From: Roseibium sediminis
Lineage (GTDB): Bacteria > Pseudomonadota > Alphaproteobacteria > Rhizobiales > Stappiaceae
NCBI RefSeq assembly: GCF_008711325.1
Contig: NZ_VXDB01000006.1
Span: 62,001 to 126,000 of the forward strand
DNA: 64,000 bases
Reading direction: 5' to 3'
The notes beneath the pieces are model-generated. The model saw only the letters and a program-made list of their open reading frames with translations. It was not told the origin of the DNA and searched no databases. Position 1 is the stretch's first letter. Every line of letters starts with the position of its first letter. This document shows, piece by piece, positions 18,030-26,781 of this stretch. The position numbers were made by a program, and so were the translations under genes.

Positions 18030-18872
18030 ATGAGCACCATGATCAAAATGGTTCGTGCCCTGACTGCAGCCGCCGCTATCGCGGTTGCAGCCCCGGCTCT
18101 CGCTGCGGGCGGCCACAAGCCGGAAGTCGATCGTTACCAGTGGTCCTTCGCCGGCCCGTTCGGTACCTTCGACCGCGCTCAGCTGCAGCGTGGCTTCAAG
18201 GTCTACAAGGAAGTCTGCGCAAGCTGTCACGGTCTTCGTCTGGTTGCCTTCCGTAACCTCGCCGAAGAAGGTGGCCCTGGCTTCACCGAAGAGCAGGCCA
18301 AGGTGATTGCATCCGAATATACCGTCATCGACGGTCCGGATGATGCCGGTGACATGTTCGAGCGTCCGGCTGTTCTCGCCGACCGCTTCCCGTCTCCGTT
18401 CCCGAACGAGAAGGCGGCCCGTGCATCCAACAACGGTGCCTATCCGCCGGACTTCTCCCTGATTGCCAAGGCTCGCGCAGCGCATCGCGGTTTCCCGTGG
18501 TTCGTCTTCGATGCCTTCACGCAATATGCGGAACTGGGCCCTGACTATCTCGTCTCCCTTCTGACGGGTTATGTCGAGGCTCCCGAGCACATCGAAGTGC
18601 CGGATGGCCAGTACTACAACGACGCGTTCCTTGCAGGCCAGTTCATCTCCATGGCACCGCCGCTGTCCGACGAGCTCGTCGAGTACACCGATGGTACTGC
18701 GATGACGACCGAGCAGTATGCCAAGGACGTTTCCGCGTTCCTGATGTGGGCTGCCGAGCCGCACCTCGAAGCACGCAAGCAGATGGGCTTCCGCGTCATG
18801 ATCTTCCTGATCATCTTTGCGGGCCTGCTCTACTTCACAAAGCAAGCCGTCTGGCGTGATGTGAAGCACTAA
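18030..18872 (+). CDS. petC: Ubiquinol-cytochrome c reductase, cytochrome c1
   Basis: Membrane-anchored c-type cytochrome that accepts electrons from the Rieske centre. Signal peptide in residues 1-26 (ending ALAAG), haem-binding CASCH at 63-67, probable axial Met in FISMAPPLSDE near residue 210, and a C-terminal anchor helix (VMIFLIIFAGLLYF) before the tail VWRDVKH. ATG 18030 gives 280 aa and is preceded by AGGAG. Last gene of petABC, closed by a terminator. Confidence 0.97.
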   Translation: MSTMIKMVRALTAAAAIAVAAPALAAGGHKPEVDRYQWSFAGPFGTFDRAQLQRGFKVYKEVCASCHGLRLVAFRNLAEEGGPGFTEEQAKVIASEYTVIDGPDDAGDMFERPAVLADRFPSPFPNEKAARASNNGAYPPDFSLIAKARAAHRGFPWFVFDAFTQYAELGPDYLVSLLTGYVEAPEHIEVPDGQYYNDAFLAGQFISMAPPLSDELVEYTDGTAMTTEQYAKDVSAFLMWAAEPHLEARKQMGFRVMIFLIIFAGLLYFTKQAVWRDVKH

Positions 18873-18900
18873 GCAGCTGCAAGGCACTGGAAATCTGAAA

Positions 18901-18927
18901 GGCCGTCGGTTCTCCGGCGGCCTTTTT
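18901..18927 (+). terminator. Intrinsic terminator after petABC
   Basis: GGCCGTCGG (18901-18909), loop TTCT, CCGGCGGCC (18914-18922), then TTTTT. The stem has one G-T pair. Ends the petABC transcript. Confidence 0.88.
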
Positions 18928-19006
18928 GCTTATTTCCGACAATGCGGTTTGACACGAGCTGATTCTGGCGGACATATCGGGACCGGTTTTGTTATGAGGG
19001 TTGGTT

Positions 19007-19885
19007 ATGACGGACACGGTGCTGGGTGTTGTTGGCGGATCGGGTATTTACGATCTGCCGGGCTTGGAACAATCCGAGTGGGTGAGTGTGGAAAGCCCGT
19101 GGGGCATGCCATCGGATCAGGTTCGAATTGGCCGCATTGACGGTCTGAAGGTCGTTTTCTTGCCGCGCCACGGACGAGGGCACGTTCACTCGCCGACCGA
19201 CATCAACTATCGGGCCAACATCGATGTTCTGAAGCGCTGCGGAGTAACCGACCTGGTTTCCGTTTCGGCCTGTGGCTCGCTGAAGGAGGAACTTGCTCCG
19301 GGAACCTTTGTGCTGGTTGATCAGTTCATTGATCGCACATTTGCCCGCGAAAAAAGTTTCTTTGGGGCAGGGTGCGTTGCCCATGTCTCCATGGCCTTCC
19401 CGGTGAGCCCAAAGCTCGTTGACACCGTGGAAGCGGCGGCTCGCGCAGAAAATCTCGCCTATCGGCGGGGCGGCACCTATCTCGCCATGGAAGGCCCCCA
19501 GTTTTCATCCCTGGCAGAGAGCCACCTTTACCGGGGCTGGGGCTGTGATGTGATCGGCATGACGAACATGCCGGAAGCCAAGCTGGCCCGCGAGGCGGAG
19601 ATCTGCTACTCGACCGTCGCCATGATCACCGACTACGACAGTTGGCATCCCGATCATGGTGAAGTTGATATCCAGTCGATCATTCAGGTGCTTCGCGATA
19701 ATGCTTCCAATGCCCAGAGGCTTGTCGCCCGCATTGCCCGGGATATCCCGAGGGTCCATGAAACCTGCCCGATCGGTTCAGACAGTTCGCTCGAATACGC
19801 CATCATGACGTCCCCTGAAGCGCGCGATCCGGAGCTCGTCTCAAAGCTTGACGCTGTGGCTGGTCGTGTGTTGCGCCGAAACTGA
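19007..19885 (+). CDS. mtnP: S-methyl-5'-thioadenosine phosphorylase
   Basis: Splits methylthioadenosine into adenine and methylthioribose-1-phosphate, clearing the by-product of polyamine and quorum-signal synthesis. Motifs GVVGGSGIYD at the start, FLPRHGRGH, NYRANI, CGSLKEE, the substrate loop AMEGPQFSS and MTNMPEAKLAREAE are MtnP-specific rather than generic purine phosphorylase. ATG 19007 (292 aa) has GAGGG six bases upstream. The adenine it releases is the substrate of apt directly downstream, so the two form a salvage pair. Confidence 0.95.
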   Translation: MTDTVLGVVGGSGIYDLPGLEQSEWVSVESPWGMPSDQVRIGRIDGLKVVFLPRHGRGHVHSPTDINYRANIDVLKRCGVTDLVSVSACGSLKEELAPGTFVLVDQFIDRTFAREKSFFGAGCVAHVSMAFPVSPKLVDTVEAAARAENLAYRRGGTYLAMEGPQFSSLAESHLYRGWGCDVIGMTNMPEAKLAREAEICYSTVAMITDYDSWHPDHGEVDIQSIIQVLRDNASNAQRLVARIARDIPRVHETCPIGSDSSLEYAIMTSPEARDPELVSKLDAVAGRVLRRN

Positions 19886-19939
19886 ATGCGGGTGTTTCAG
19901 GTCTGACGAAGACCCGATAACTTTGCTATAGAGATGTGT

Positions 19940-19963
19940 CGGCCTTGAGTTTGCTCAAGGCCG
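19940..19963 (+). promoter_or_regulatory. Perfect 10-bp hairpin in the apt leader
   Basis: CGGCCTTGAG (19940-19949), loop TTTG, CTCAAGGCCG (19954-19963). It starts 52 bases after the mtnP stop and ends 27 bases before the apt start. No T-run follows, so it is not a normal terminator. It may stabilise mRNA or control apt translation. Confidence 0.6.
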
Positions 19964-19990
19964 CACTGGTGTCTGACCCAAGTGAGAAAA

Positions 19991-20542
19991 ATGATGTCCG
20001 ACCAGACGGTTCAAGACGAGCTCATTGCTTCCATCCGCACAATCAAGGATTACCCGAAAGAGGGTATTCTGTTTCGCGACATCACCACCTTGCTCGGGAA
20101 TGCACGTGCGTTTCGCCGGGCAGTTGATGCACTGGTCCAGCCATGGGCTGGCTCGAAGGTTGATCAGGTCGCCGGGATAGAGGCGCGCGGTTTCATTCTT
20201 GGCGGGGCTGTTGCGCACCAGCTCTCCGCAGGCTTCGTGCCCATCCGCAAGAAGGGCAAGTTGCCCCATGACACTGTCCGCATTGCCTATTCGCTGGAAT
20301 ACGGCATCGACGAGATGGAAATGCACAAGGATGCAATCAGGCCCGGAGACAAGGTTATCGTCGTGGATGACCTGATTGCCACCGGAGGCACGGCGGAAGC
20401 TGCCTGTAAACTGCTTCAGTCCATGGGCGCTGATATTGTCGCTGCGTGCTTCATTGTCGATCTGCCGGACCTTGGCGGGCGGCAGAAGCTTGAGGCGCTG
20501 CATGTGCCAGTTCGCACCCTCGTGGAATTTCCGGGACATTGA
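19991..20542 (+). CDS. apt: Adenine phosphoribosyltransferase
   Basis: Makes AMP from adenine and PRPP in purine salvage. The PRPP loop [16 protein letters not shown] is clear, with [17 protein letters not shown] and [11 protein letters not shown] typical of Apt. I take ATG 19991 (183 aa); the next codon is also ATG, and a GTG at 19982 is in frame but less likely. It follows mtnP, whose product is its substrate, and is 12 bases before bluB, so it likely shares a message with bluB. Confidence 0.96.
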   Translation: MMSDQTVQDELIASIRTIKDYPKEGILFRDITTLLGNARAFRRAVDALVQPWAGSKVDQVAGIEARGFILGGAVAHQLSAGFVPIRKKGKLPHDTVRIAYSLEYGIDEMEMHKDAIRPGDKVIVVDDLIATGGTAEAACKLLQSMGADIVAACFIVDLPDLGGRQKLEALHVPVRTLVEFPGH

Positions 20543-20554
20543 TCCGCAGGCTTC

Positions 20555-21211
20555 ATGGATACTGACGACTTTTCAGAACCGGATTTTTCCGACGGATTTC
20601 GGAGCGACTTCGAAAGCCTGCTTTCGTGGCGTAGGGATGTGCGCCATTTTCGCAAGGATCCCGTCCCCGATGATGTTCTGGAGAGGTTGCTGGAGCTTGC
20701 GGACCGGGCTCCTTCGGTTGGCAACAGCCAACCCTGGCGGATCGTACGTGTGGACGATCCGGAGCGGCGTGCAGGGGTCATCCAGATCCATGAAGAGGCC
20801 AATCGCGAGGCATCGGCAGCCTACGGAACCAGTGAAAAGGCGGAGGCCTACCGGAAACTCAAGTTGGCAGGACTTCGCGAGGCTCCGGTGCATCTTGCGG
20901 TGTTCGTTGATCCGGATCCGGAGCAGGGCCATGGGCTTGGCCGTGCAACCATGCCCGAGACGCTGGCCTATTCCGCAGTTGGCATGATCCAGACGCTCTG
21001 GCTGGCTGCGCGGATCGAAGGGGTAGGCCTTGGGTGGGTCTCCATTTTGGATCCCGTTAGGATAGGTTGTATTCTTGATGTTAACCCAAGCTGGAGTTTT
21101 ATTGCCTATCTTTGTCTTGGCTACCCGGAAAAGAACTATGATACTCCGGAGCTTGAGCGAAAAAGATGGCAAGCAAGGACGCCACTTTCCGACCGGATTT
21201 TGAAGCGGTGA
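20555..21211 (+). CDS. bluB: 5,6-dimethylbenzimidazole synthase
   Basis: Flavin-destructase that converts FMNH2 and O2 to dimethylbenzimidazole, the lower ligand of vitamin B12. It is a nitroreductase-fold protein with BluB-specific blocks: WRRDVRHFRKDPVPDDVL, RAPSVGNSQPWRIV, FVDPDPEQGHGLGR, GLGWVSILDP and CLGYPE. 218 aa is normal. Apart from apt upstream no cobalamin gene is adjacent, so the neighbourhood gives no pathway link. It is followed after ten bases by a GNAT gene. Confidence 0.94.
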   Translation: MDTDDFSEPDFSDGFRSDFESLLSWRRDVRHFRKDPVPDDVLERLLELADRAPSVGNSQPWRIVRVDDPERRAGVIQIHEEANREASAAYGTSEKAEAYRKLKLAGLREAPVHLAVFVDPDPEQGHGLGRATMPETLAYSAVGMIQTLWLAARIEGVGLGWVSILDPVRIGCILDVNPSWSFIAYLCLGYPEKNYDTPELERKRWQARTPLSDRILKR

Positions 21212-21221
21212 GGACACGCGC

Positions 21222-21701
21222 ATGACTATAATCGTTCGATCGACCCAGGATGAGGATCATGACGTGATCCATGACCTGCTGGTGAACAGGTGGACGAGCC
21301 CCGAGATGTTGCTGGACGGCGATCTGATCGATGCGTCACAACTACCCGGCTTTGTTGCTTTTGAAGGGGATGAGCTCGTCGGCCTCGTGACCTTGATCAT
21401 TCGCGACGACGAGTGGGAAATCCTGACCCTAGACAGTGTCAACCGTTGGGGTGGCACCGGCTCCAAGCTTCTGGAAGCGGTGATCCATGATGCACGGATC
21501 AAGGGCGTAAAGCGCGTGACCGTCCGCACATCCAACGACAATCTGGATGCGTTCCGCTTCTATCAGCGCCGTGGATTCCGCTTGGAAAGGGTCCGCCCGG
21601 GCGTGATTGACGAGGAGCGGGCAAAGAACCCGGACATCCCCCTCCGCGGCGACTATGGCATCGAAATTCGCGACGAAATTTTGTTTGCCCGCGCTGTTTA
21701 A
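21222..21701 (+). CDS. GNAT family N-acetyltransferase
   Basis: Single-domain acetyl-CoA-dependent acetyltransferase, 159 aa. Strand-helix pattern is right: GDELVGLVTLIIRDDEWEILTLDS, then the acetyl-CoA loop RWGGTGSKLLEAVIHDA, and the C-terminal TSNDNLDAFRFYQRRGFR. The substrate cannot be told from sequence. Start ten bases after bluB suggests co-transcription, without an obvious pathway link. It converges with the MaoC pair. Confidence 0.88.
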   Translation: MTIIVRSTQDEDHDVIHDLLVNRWTSPEMLLDGDLIDASQLPGFVAFEGDELVGLVTLIIRDDEWEILTLDSVNRWGGTGSKLLEAVIHDARIKGVKRVTVRTSNDNLDAFRFYQRRGFRLERVRPGVIDEERAKNPDIPLRGDYGIEIRDEILFARAV

Positions 21702-21731
21702 GCCTCATTCGTGACGATGGAACGCGCCGGG

Positions 21732-22226
21732 TCAGGCGTGTTCCGCAATCTGTGGGCGTCGCTCCAGGAAAACCTTGCTCCTGAAATAGAAGACCGGTTC
21801 ACCGTTCTGATTGGTGCCGTGATTGTCGGCGTAGATCAGGCCCCACGCCGGACGGGTAGAGGAATTTCGCTTGTCGGCCACGATCGTATGATAGCTGATC
21901 GTGTCGCCTGAAAAGACCGGCCGCAGCCACTTAAGATCCTCAAATCCGGGTGAGGGGCCATAGCGAGCCGGAACACGGCCGTCTGCCAGCGCTTCCATAT
22001 GCAGGCGTTTGTGGGTCGCTACCAGCAGCTTCATGTAGACCGATGCCGTGTGCCATCCGGACGCGCACAGGCGTTTGAAATGGGTTTTCGCAGCTTCTTC
22101 CTCACTGAGGTGAAACGGTTGCGGATCGTAGTTCTCGGCAAAGCGGATGATTTCGTCTTTGGAGAAGGTGTGGGAGCCCAGATCCAGCCGCTCTCCGATT
22201 TCATAGTCTTCGAGAAACTTGCTCAC
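21732..22226 (-). CDS. MaoC-like hotdog dehydratase (downstream copy)
   Basis: Hotdog-fold protein of the MaoC/(R)-specific enoyl-CoA hydratase group, 164 aa. The MaoC catalytic pattern FAENYDPQPFHLSEEEA and the CASGWHTASVYMKL helix are present. GTG 22226 is chosen because its codon overlaps the stop of the upstream MaoC gene (GTGA), giving coupled translation, and the homology begins there. With its upstream neighbour it forms a two-gene unit, so a heterodimer is possible. Substrate unknown; likely an acyl-CoA. Confidence 0.88.
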   Translation of the reverse strand: MSKFLEDYEIGERLDLGSHTFSKDEIIRFAENYDPQPFHLSEEEAAKTHFKRLCASGWHTASVYMKLLVATHKRLHMEALADGRVPARYGPSPGFEDLKWLRPVFSGDTISYHTIVADKRNSSTRPAWGLIYADNHGTNQNGEPVFYFRSKVFLERRPQIAEHA

Positions 22227-22678
22227 GAGGTCACCCGCTTTTTGAAGAGAATTGGGTTTTCCTGAACCATGACGGTTTTGCCCGCCTGATTCCTGACTTC
22301 GACCTTGAGCGAGACGAGGCCAAGATCCGGTTTGGAGCGCAGCTCTCTTGTCTCTTTGACATGGGCTCTTGCGCTGAGCACATCGTCGGGGAAAACAGGG
22401 CCCTTCCAACCAAGCTCCTTGATGCCGGGAGAGCCCTGACAGGTGCTGTTGTTCAGCAGGTTTTGCGCAAGCAGAGCCATGGTCATGGATGCGGTATGCC
22501 AGCCCGATGCGGCGAGCCCACCGAGCATGGACGCCTTGCCCGCCTTCTCATCCAGATGAAATGGCTGCGGGTCGAACTCCGCCGCAAAGGCGATGATCTC
22601 TTCCTTCGAAACCGTCTTCGTGCCGAGGTCAAAGACCTGACCGGGTTCGAAGTCTTCAAAAAACAATCGGTCTTTCAT
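22223..22678 (-). CDS. MaoC-like hotdog dehydratase (upstream copy)
   Basis: Related to the gene immediately downstream: 151 aa, with FAAEFDPQPFHLDEKAG (catalytic Asp/His pattern), the GGLAASGWHTASMTMAL helix and a following GWKGPVFPDDVLSARA block. Probably hydrates or dehydrates an acyl-CoA. Starts ATG 22678. The four-base overlap with the next gene is strong evidence that both are made together, as with two-subunit MaoC hydratases. No fatty-acid genes are next to it. Confidence 0.88.
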   Translation of the reverse strand: MKDRLFFEDFEPGQVFDLGTKTVSKEEIIAFAAEFDPQPFHLDEKAGKASMLGGLAASGWHTASMTMALLAQNLLNNSTCQGSPGIKELGWKGPVFPDDVLSARAHVKETRELRSKPDLGLVSLKVEVRNQAGKTVMVQENPILFKKRVTS

Positions 22679-22758
22679 GAAAATGATCTAGCCCAAGGCG
22701 AGGCGCTTTGCCAGAGGCAAGCACCTGCCGACCGGCATAAGTTTTGGCGTTGCGAAAC

Positions 22759-23118
22759 TCAGTCGAAATAGATCTCGTTGTCTTCCAGATAGACATTGCT
22801 GGCTTCGCAGATATCGATCGAAATCGGCTCGTCCAACACCTCACTGTTGTCTTCGCCCAGCCAGCCTACCTGAAAGAGCTGGTCGCAATTTCCGGTGTCT
22901 GCCGTGAATTCCGCTCTTGCAGATTGGGATGGCTCAAGCATGTCCACAAGCCAATTCTGGCTCCAGCCATTGCCGTCATTCGTGTAGAAACCGGTGACGA
23001 TATTGTCTGTCGTGTTGTTGTAAATCTGGAAATAGCCTTCAGACCCCGTTCCAGCTGTTGCCAGCGTACCTGTGGCCAAAAGCACTGTTGCTGCCACGCA
23101 AATGCCGAATTTGTTCAT
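22759..23118 (-). CDS. Small secreted acidic protein, function unknown
   Basis: A 119-residue protein with a classic signal peptide (MNKFGICVAATVLLATGT, cleaved near LATAG). The mature part is acidic, starts GYFQIYNNTTDNIVTGFYTN, contains WSQNWLVDM, and has two cysteines at NCDQLF and SIDICEASN that could form a disulfide. I do not recognise the family. ATG 23118 was chosen because the signal peptide begins there. It is transcribed alone, divergent from the AraC regulator. Confidence 0.75.
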   Translation of the reverse strand: MNKFGICVAATVLLATGTLATAGTGSEGYFQIYNNTTDNIVTGFYTNDGNGWSQNWLVDMLEPSQSARAEFTADTGNCDQLFQVGWLGEDNSEVLDEPISIDICEASNVYLEDNEIYFD

Positions 23119-23262
23119 ACACCGTTCCCCAGTCTGCTGGTCGATACCTCTGCTCGTTTTGCGAGTAACGCATGAGGCAAGGAACTTCGCAAGATTTATC
23201 AATGGCGGATCTGTAGTCTTCCCGATGAGTTTCAGACAAACTGAATAAGCGGAATTCCAGAC

Positions 23263-24129
23263 ATGCCCAAACCGGGTCCTGCCTATATCAGGCGCTTCGA
23301 ACGCGTGATTGATCACATTGCTGATAATCTGGATAGAAAGCTTGATCTCAACTCTCTTGCAGAGATTGCGGCGCTTTCGCCATGGCACTGGCATCGGATC
23401 TGGCAGTCTACATTCGGAGAGTCTGTTATCGGCACGGTGAAACGCATGCGCCTTTATCGGGCCGCCACGGATCTGGGGCACACGGACATGTCCCTCGACA
23501 GGGTGGCCAAGCGTGCCGGCTATGGCAGTCAGGCGGCGTTCAATCGCAGTTTCAGGCAGATGTTTGAGGAAACGCCAGCTGTCTTTCGCGAGCGGCACAG
23601 ACACAAGGTGATCCGTCGCACCGAACTTTCTTCCATGCTGGCAAACCCTTCAGGAGAAGCAAACATGTATGATGTCGAAATCAGGCATATCCCGTCGGAA
23701 ACCTTGGCGGGCATCCACCACACTGGGGCGTACACCGGGATCAGCAAGTCCTTTGAACAGCTGTTTGGATATCTTGCCTTCAATGACCTTTTTGAAAAAT
23801 GCGGGGCGGTCAAGGGACTGTATTTCTCCGACCCTACCTCTGTTGCCGAGAAGGACCTGAAATCCATGGCGGGTGTGGTCGTGCGGGATGAGTTCCCCTT
23901 TGCTGCCCCTTTGGAGCGTCATGAAACACGCGGAGGGGATTACGCCGTTCTCACTCACAAGGGGCCATATTCGGAACTGGCTTCGGCCTACCAATGGCTA
24001 TACAGCGCGTGGATCACAAGTTCTGATCGCGAACCGGATGATGCACCGGCAATGGAAATCTACCTCAACAATCCAAGAGACGTCGCGCCTGCCGATCTTC
24101 TGACCGAAATCTGCATGCCTCTGAAATAG
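23263..24129 (+). CDS. AraC-family regulator with GyrI-like domain
   Basis: DNA-binding regulator with an unusual domain order: two helix-turn-helix motifs in the first 110 residues (RKLDLNSLAEIAALSPWHWH and DRVAKRAGYGSQAAFNRSF), then a GyrI-like (SoxS/Rob/BmrR-type) effector domain from about 130 to 288 with PSETLAGIHHTGAYTGISKS and the C-terminal MEIYLNN. Such proteins typically bind small hydrophobic or drug-like molecules. It diverges from the secreted-protein gene and could control it, or the nearby SLC13 transporter, which converges with it. Confidence 0.92.
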   Translation: MPKPGPAYIRRFERVIDHIADNLDRKLDLNSLAEIAALSPWHWHRIWQSTFGESVIGTVKRMRLYRAATDLGHTDMSLDRVAKRAGYGSQAAFNRSFRQMFEETPAVFRERHRHKVIRRTELSSMLANPSGEANMYDVEIRHIPSETLAGIHHTGAYTGISKSFEQLFGYLAFNDLFEKCGAVKGLYFSDPTSVAEKDLKSMAGVVVRDEFPFAAPLERHETRGGDYAVLTHKGPYSELASAYQWLYSAWITSSDREPDDAPAMEIYLNNPRDVAPADLLTEICMPLK

Positions 24130-24144
24130 GTGAGAGCATCAAAT

Positions 24145-25923
24145 TCATAACGGCCAGAAGACGAGAATGGCTGGCAGGGATACGGCAAGGACCAGAAGTT
24201 CCAGCGGCAGGCCCATGCGCCAATAGTCGCCGAAATGATAGCCGCCGGGACCCATGATGATGGTGTTGTTCTTGTGCCCAATCGGCGTCAGGAAGGCACA
24301 GGAAGCAGAGACTGCCACGCCCATCAGGAAGGCGTCCGGATTGACGTTCAGCGTATTGGCAATCTGGACGCCTATTGGGGCTGCTATCAGACAGGTGGCG
24401 ACATTGTTCAGGAAATCCGAGAGGGTCATGGTGACGACCATCAGAACCGCGAGCGTTACCCACGCAGGGGCTGTTTGCGTCAGGCTGACAATCCCGTCTG
24501 CCAGGAGCTGGGCGTTGCCGGAGGTCTCAAACGCCTGTCCGAGCGGTATCAGCGAGCCGAGCAGGACAATGACCTTCCATTCCACGGCTTCATAGACTTC
24601 TGTTCCGCTGACAAGCCCTGCCGCCACATACAGGATCGTGCAGGCTGCAAGTGCGACCGGCAGGTAAACCAGTCCGGCAACCGCAGCGATGATTGCAAGC
24701 GCAAAACCGGCAATTGCGAGCCGGGCCTTGTTTCGTTGCATGACATGAGTGTTCTTGCCTTCCAGCGGCAGAACGCCCAGCCATGTGGCGGCAACGTCAA
24801 TACGTTGCGGTGAGCCAAGCAGAAGCAATACGTCGCCTGGCTCGATTTCCATATGGCGCACGCGTTTGTGGACGTGTCGCCCGCGCCGGGAAATGCCGAG
24901 AAGCGTCACGCCATATCCATGCAACAGGCGAAGACTGAAAGCCGTGCGCCCGGCTATGCGTGCACCGTCAGGAACAATGGCTTCGCGAAGGGATAATCCG
25001 CCACCGGTCAGTCCGGCCTTGTGCTTCTCAGAGCCGGCAAAGTCGAGCTTGGCTGCTCCCATGAAGCCTTCGATGGCCTTCGGATCTCCTTCGACGACCA
25101 GATAGTCTTCGGCAAGGATTGGTTCGCGTCCGGCAAACCCGCGCAGGCGGCGTCCATGACGGATCAGGCCAACGATGTTGATGTCCTTTTCGTCGGCGAG
25201 GGGGTAGAGGTCGCCAACCGTCATGCCTTCGCCGTCCAGAGATCCCTTGGCAATCTTCAGTTCTGCGACATAAAGGCTGGCAACCGGGTCCTTGTCATCC
25301 ACCTTTTCCTGAAACCGTTTGGGCAAAAGGCGCCATCCTAAAAGGGCGACGAACAGGATGCCGACGGCTGCGACAGCCAGACCAACCCAGGCAAAATCGA
25401 ACATGTGAAACGGTTCGCCGAGGGCGTCCTGCCGGTACTGGGCGATCACGATATTGGGCGGTGTGCCGATCAGGGTGATCATGCCGCCCAGGATCGTCGC
25501 GAAAGATAGCGGCATCAAAGAAAGGCCGACCGCGCGACCTGCCTTGCGGGCCGCTTCCAGATCGAGCGGCATCAAAAGCGCAAGGGCTGCGACATTGTTG
25601 ATGATGGCCGACAATCCGGCCCCTGCGACGGAGAAAATGCCGATATGCGAGGAAAGACCGCGATCTGCGGAAATCAATTTGCCCGCAAGCAACTCGATCG
25701 CTCCGGAGTTCATCAGTCCGCGCGAGACGATCAGGACCAGCGCGATGATCACCACCGCTGGATGGCCGAACCCGGAAAAGACATTGTCGGTTGGAACAAG
25801 CCCGGCCATTGTCCCGATGATCAGCGCCGCAAAAGCAACCAGATCATAGCGGATGCGCCCCCAGATCAGCAGCGCAAAGACTATCCCGAACAAGGCGAAA
25901 AGGGCAGTTTGTTCAAAGGTCAC
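24145..25923 (-). CDS. SLC13-family permease with TrkA-C domains
   Basis: Inner-membrane transporter, 592 aa, of the divalent-anion/citrate-sulfate type. N-terminal helices are interrupted by two soluble TrkA-C domains (residues 210-380; ENYLVVEGDPKAI-like and VLLLLGSPQRI segments), then a second membrane half. Conserved turns read INNVAALALLMPL, GTPPN and, in the second half, FLNNVATCLIAAP and TPIGHKNN. Substrate could be sulfate, dicarboxylates or another anion; the sequence does not tell. No neighbour explains it. Confidence 0.9.
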   Translation of the reverse strand: MTFEQTALFALFGIVFALLIWGRIRYDLVAFAALIIGTMAGLVPTDNVFSGFGHPAVVIIALVLIVSRGLMNSGAIELLAGKLISADRGLSSHIGIFSVAGAGLSAIINNVAALALLMPLDLEAARKAGRAVGLSLMPLSFATILGGMITLIGTPPNIVIAQYRQDALGEPFHMFDFAWVGLAVAAVGILFVALLGWRLLPKRFQEKVDDKDPVASLYVAELKIAKGSLDGEGMTVGDLYPLADEKDINIVGLIRHGRRLRGFAGREPILAEDYLVVEGDPKAIEGFMGAAKLDFAGSEKHKAGLTGGGLSLREAIVPDGARIAGRTAFSLRLLHGYGVTLLGISRRGRHVHKRVRHMEIEPGDVLLLLGSPQRIDVAATWLGVLPLEGKNTHVMQRNKARLAIAGFALAIIAAVAGLVYLPVALAACTILYVAAGLVSGTEVYEAVEWKVIVLLGSLIPLGQAFETSGNAQLLADGIVSLTQTAPAWVTLAVLMVVTMTLSDFLNNVATCLIAAPIGVQIANTLNVNPDAFLMGVAVSASCAFLTPIGHKNNTIIMGPGGYHFGDYWRMGLPLELLVLAVSLPAILVFWPL

Positions 25924-26041
25924 GTCGGCGAAACTCCGTCGGCAGGCGAATCAGTTCATTCGCCAGCCTAGGAAGTTTGACCTTGTTTTGCGATACCCCT
26001 GCCGGGGCGCGGTGTTGGTGGAACTTACGCAGCGGTTTGTT

Positions 26042-26725
26042 TTAGACCACTTTCACCCGCAGCAGATCAAAGCCCTCGATTTCTCCAACCATCACATCGC
26101 CCTTTTCGACAGGGCCCACGCCCGCCGGGGTTCCGGTGAGGATGACATCCCCGGCAGCCAGCTCGAAATAGTCCGAAAGGTAGGAAATCATTTCGGGTAC
26201 CTTCCAGATGAGCTGGTTGAGGTCGCCGTCCTGCTTTTGAACGCCATTGACCGAGAGGGTCACCTTGCCGCTTGCCGGATGGCCCATTTCGGCGGCCGGG
26301 ACGATTTCACCGATTGGGGCGGAGTGTTCAAACGCCTTGGCGACTTCCCACGGCCGTCCAGCTTTTTTTGCCGCAGCCTGAAGATCGCGGCGGGTCATGT
26401 CGAGGGACACGGCATAACCGTGGACATGATCCAGGGCGCTGGCCACCGGGATGTTCGTGCCACCTGATTTCAAGGCAACTGCCAGCTCTATTTCGTGGTG
26501 CACATCCGACGTTTGGGCAGGATAGGGAAATTCGCCGGACGAATTGAGGTTGTCCGGGTTCTTCTGGAAGAAGAAGGGCGGCTCCTTGTCCGGGTCGTGC
26601 CCCATCTCGATGGCATGGGCGGCATAATTGCGGCCTATGCAGTAGACGCGCCGAACGGGAAAGAGATCGTCCGTGCCCTTGATCGGAAGGGCAGGGGTCT
26701 TTGGAGCGGGAATAACAAAGGCCAT
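26042..26725 (-). CDS. Fumarylacetoacetate hydrolase family protein
   Basis: Hydrolase or oxaloacetate-decarboxylase-like enzyme of the FAH fold, 227 aa. Signature VYCIGRNYAAHAIEMG, the metal ligands in HHEIELAVALKSGG, and C-terminal ILTGTPAGVGPVEKGD are present. ATG 26725 is used; 18 bases upstream a TTG is in frame but lies within the terminator of ychF. Exact substrate unknown; short bacterial members often act on acylpyruvates. It lies downstream of ychF with a terminator between them. Confidence 0.9.
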   Translation of the reverse strand: MAFVIPAPKTPALPIKGTDDLFPVRRVYCIGRNYAAHAIEMGHDPDKEPPFFFQKNPDNLNSSGEFPYPAQTSDVHHEIELAVALKSGGTNIPVASALDHVHGYAVSLDMTRRDLQAAAKKAGRPWEVAKAFEHSAPIGEIVPAAEMGHPASGKVTLSVNGVQKQDGDLNQLIWKVPEMISYLSDYFELAAGDVILTGTPAGVGPVEKGDVMVGEIEGFDLLRVKVV

Positions 26726-26741
26726 TTGAAAAACTCCGGGC

Positions 26742-26773
26742 AAAAAAAAAGGACCGGCCCACTGGCCGGTCCC
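26742..26773 (-). terminator. Intrinsic terminator after ychF
   Basis: Perfect stem GGACCGGCC (26751-26759), loop CACT, GGCCGGTCC (26764-26772); reading leftward it runs into nine Ts (plus-strand A-run at 26742-26750). It isolates the ychF message from the following FAH gene. Confidence 0.92.
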
Positions 26774-26781
26774 ACGTTCGA

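Noticed and set aside
20740-20760. Another GTGTGGACGA match, inside bluB
   Set aside because: Only ten bases match the repeat-family end, and it lies in a conserved coding region; chance similarity.
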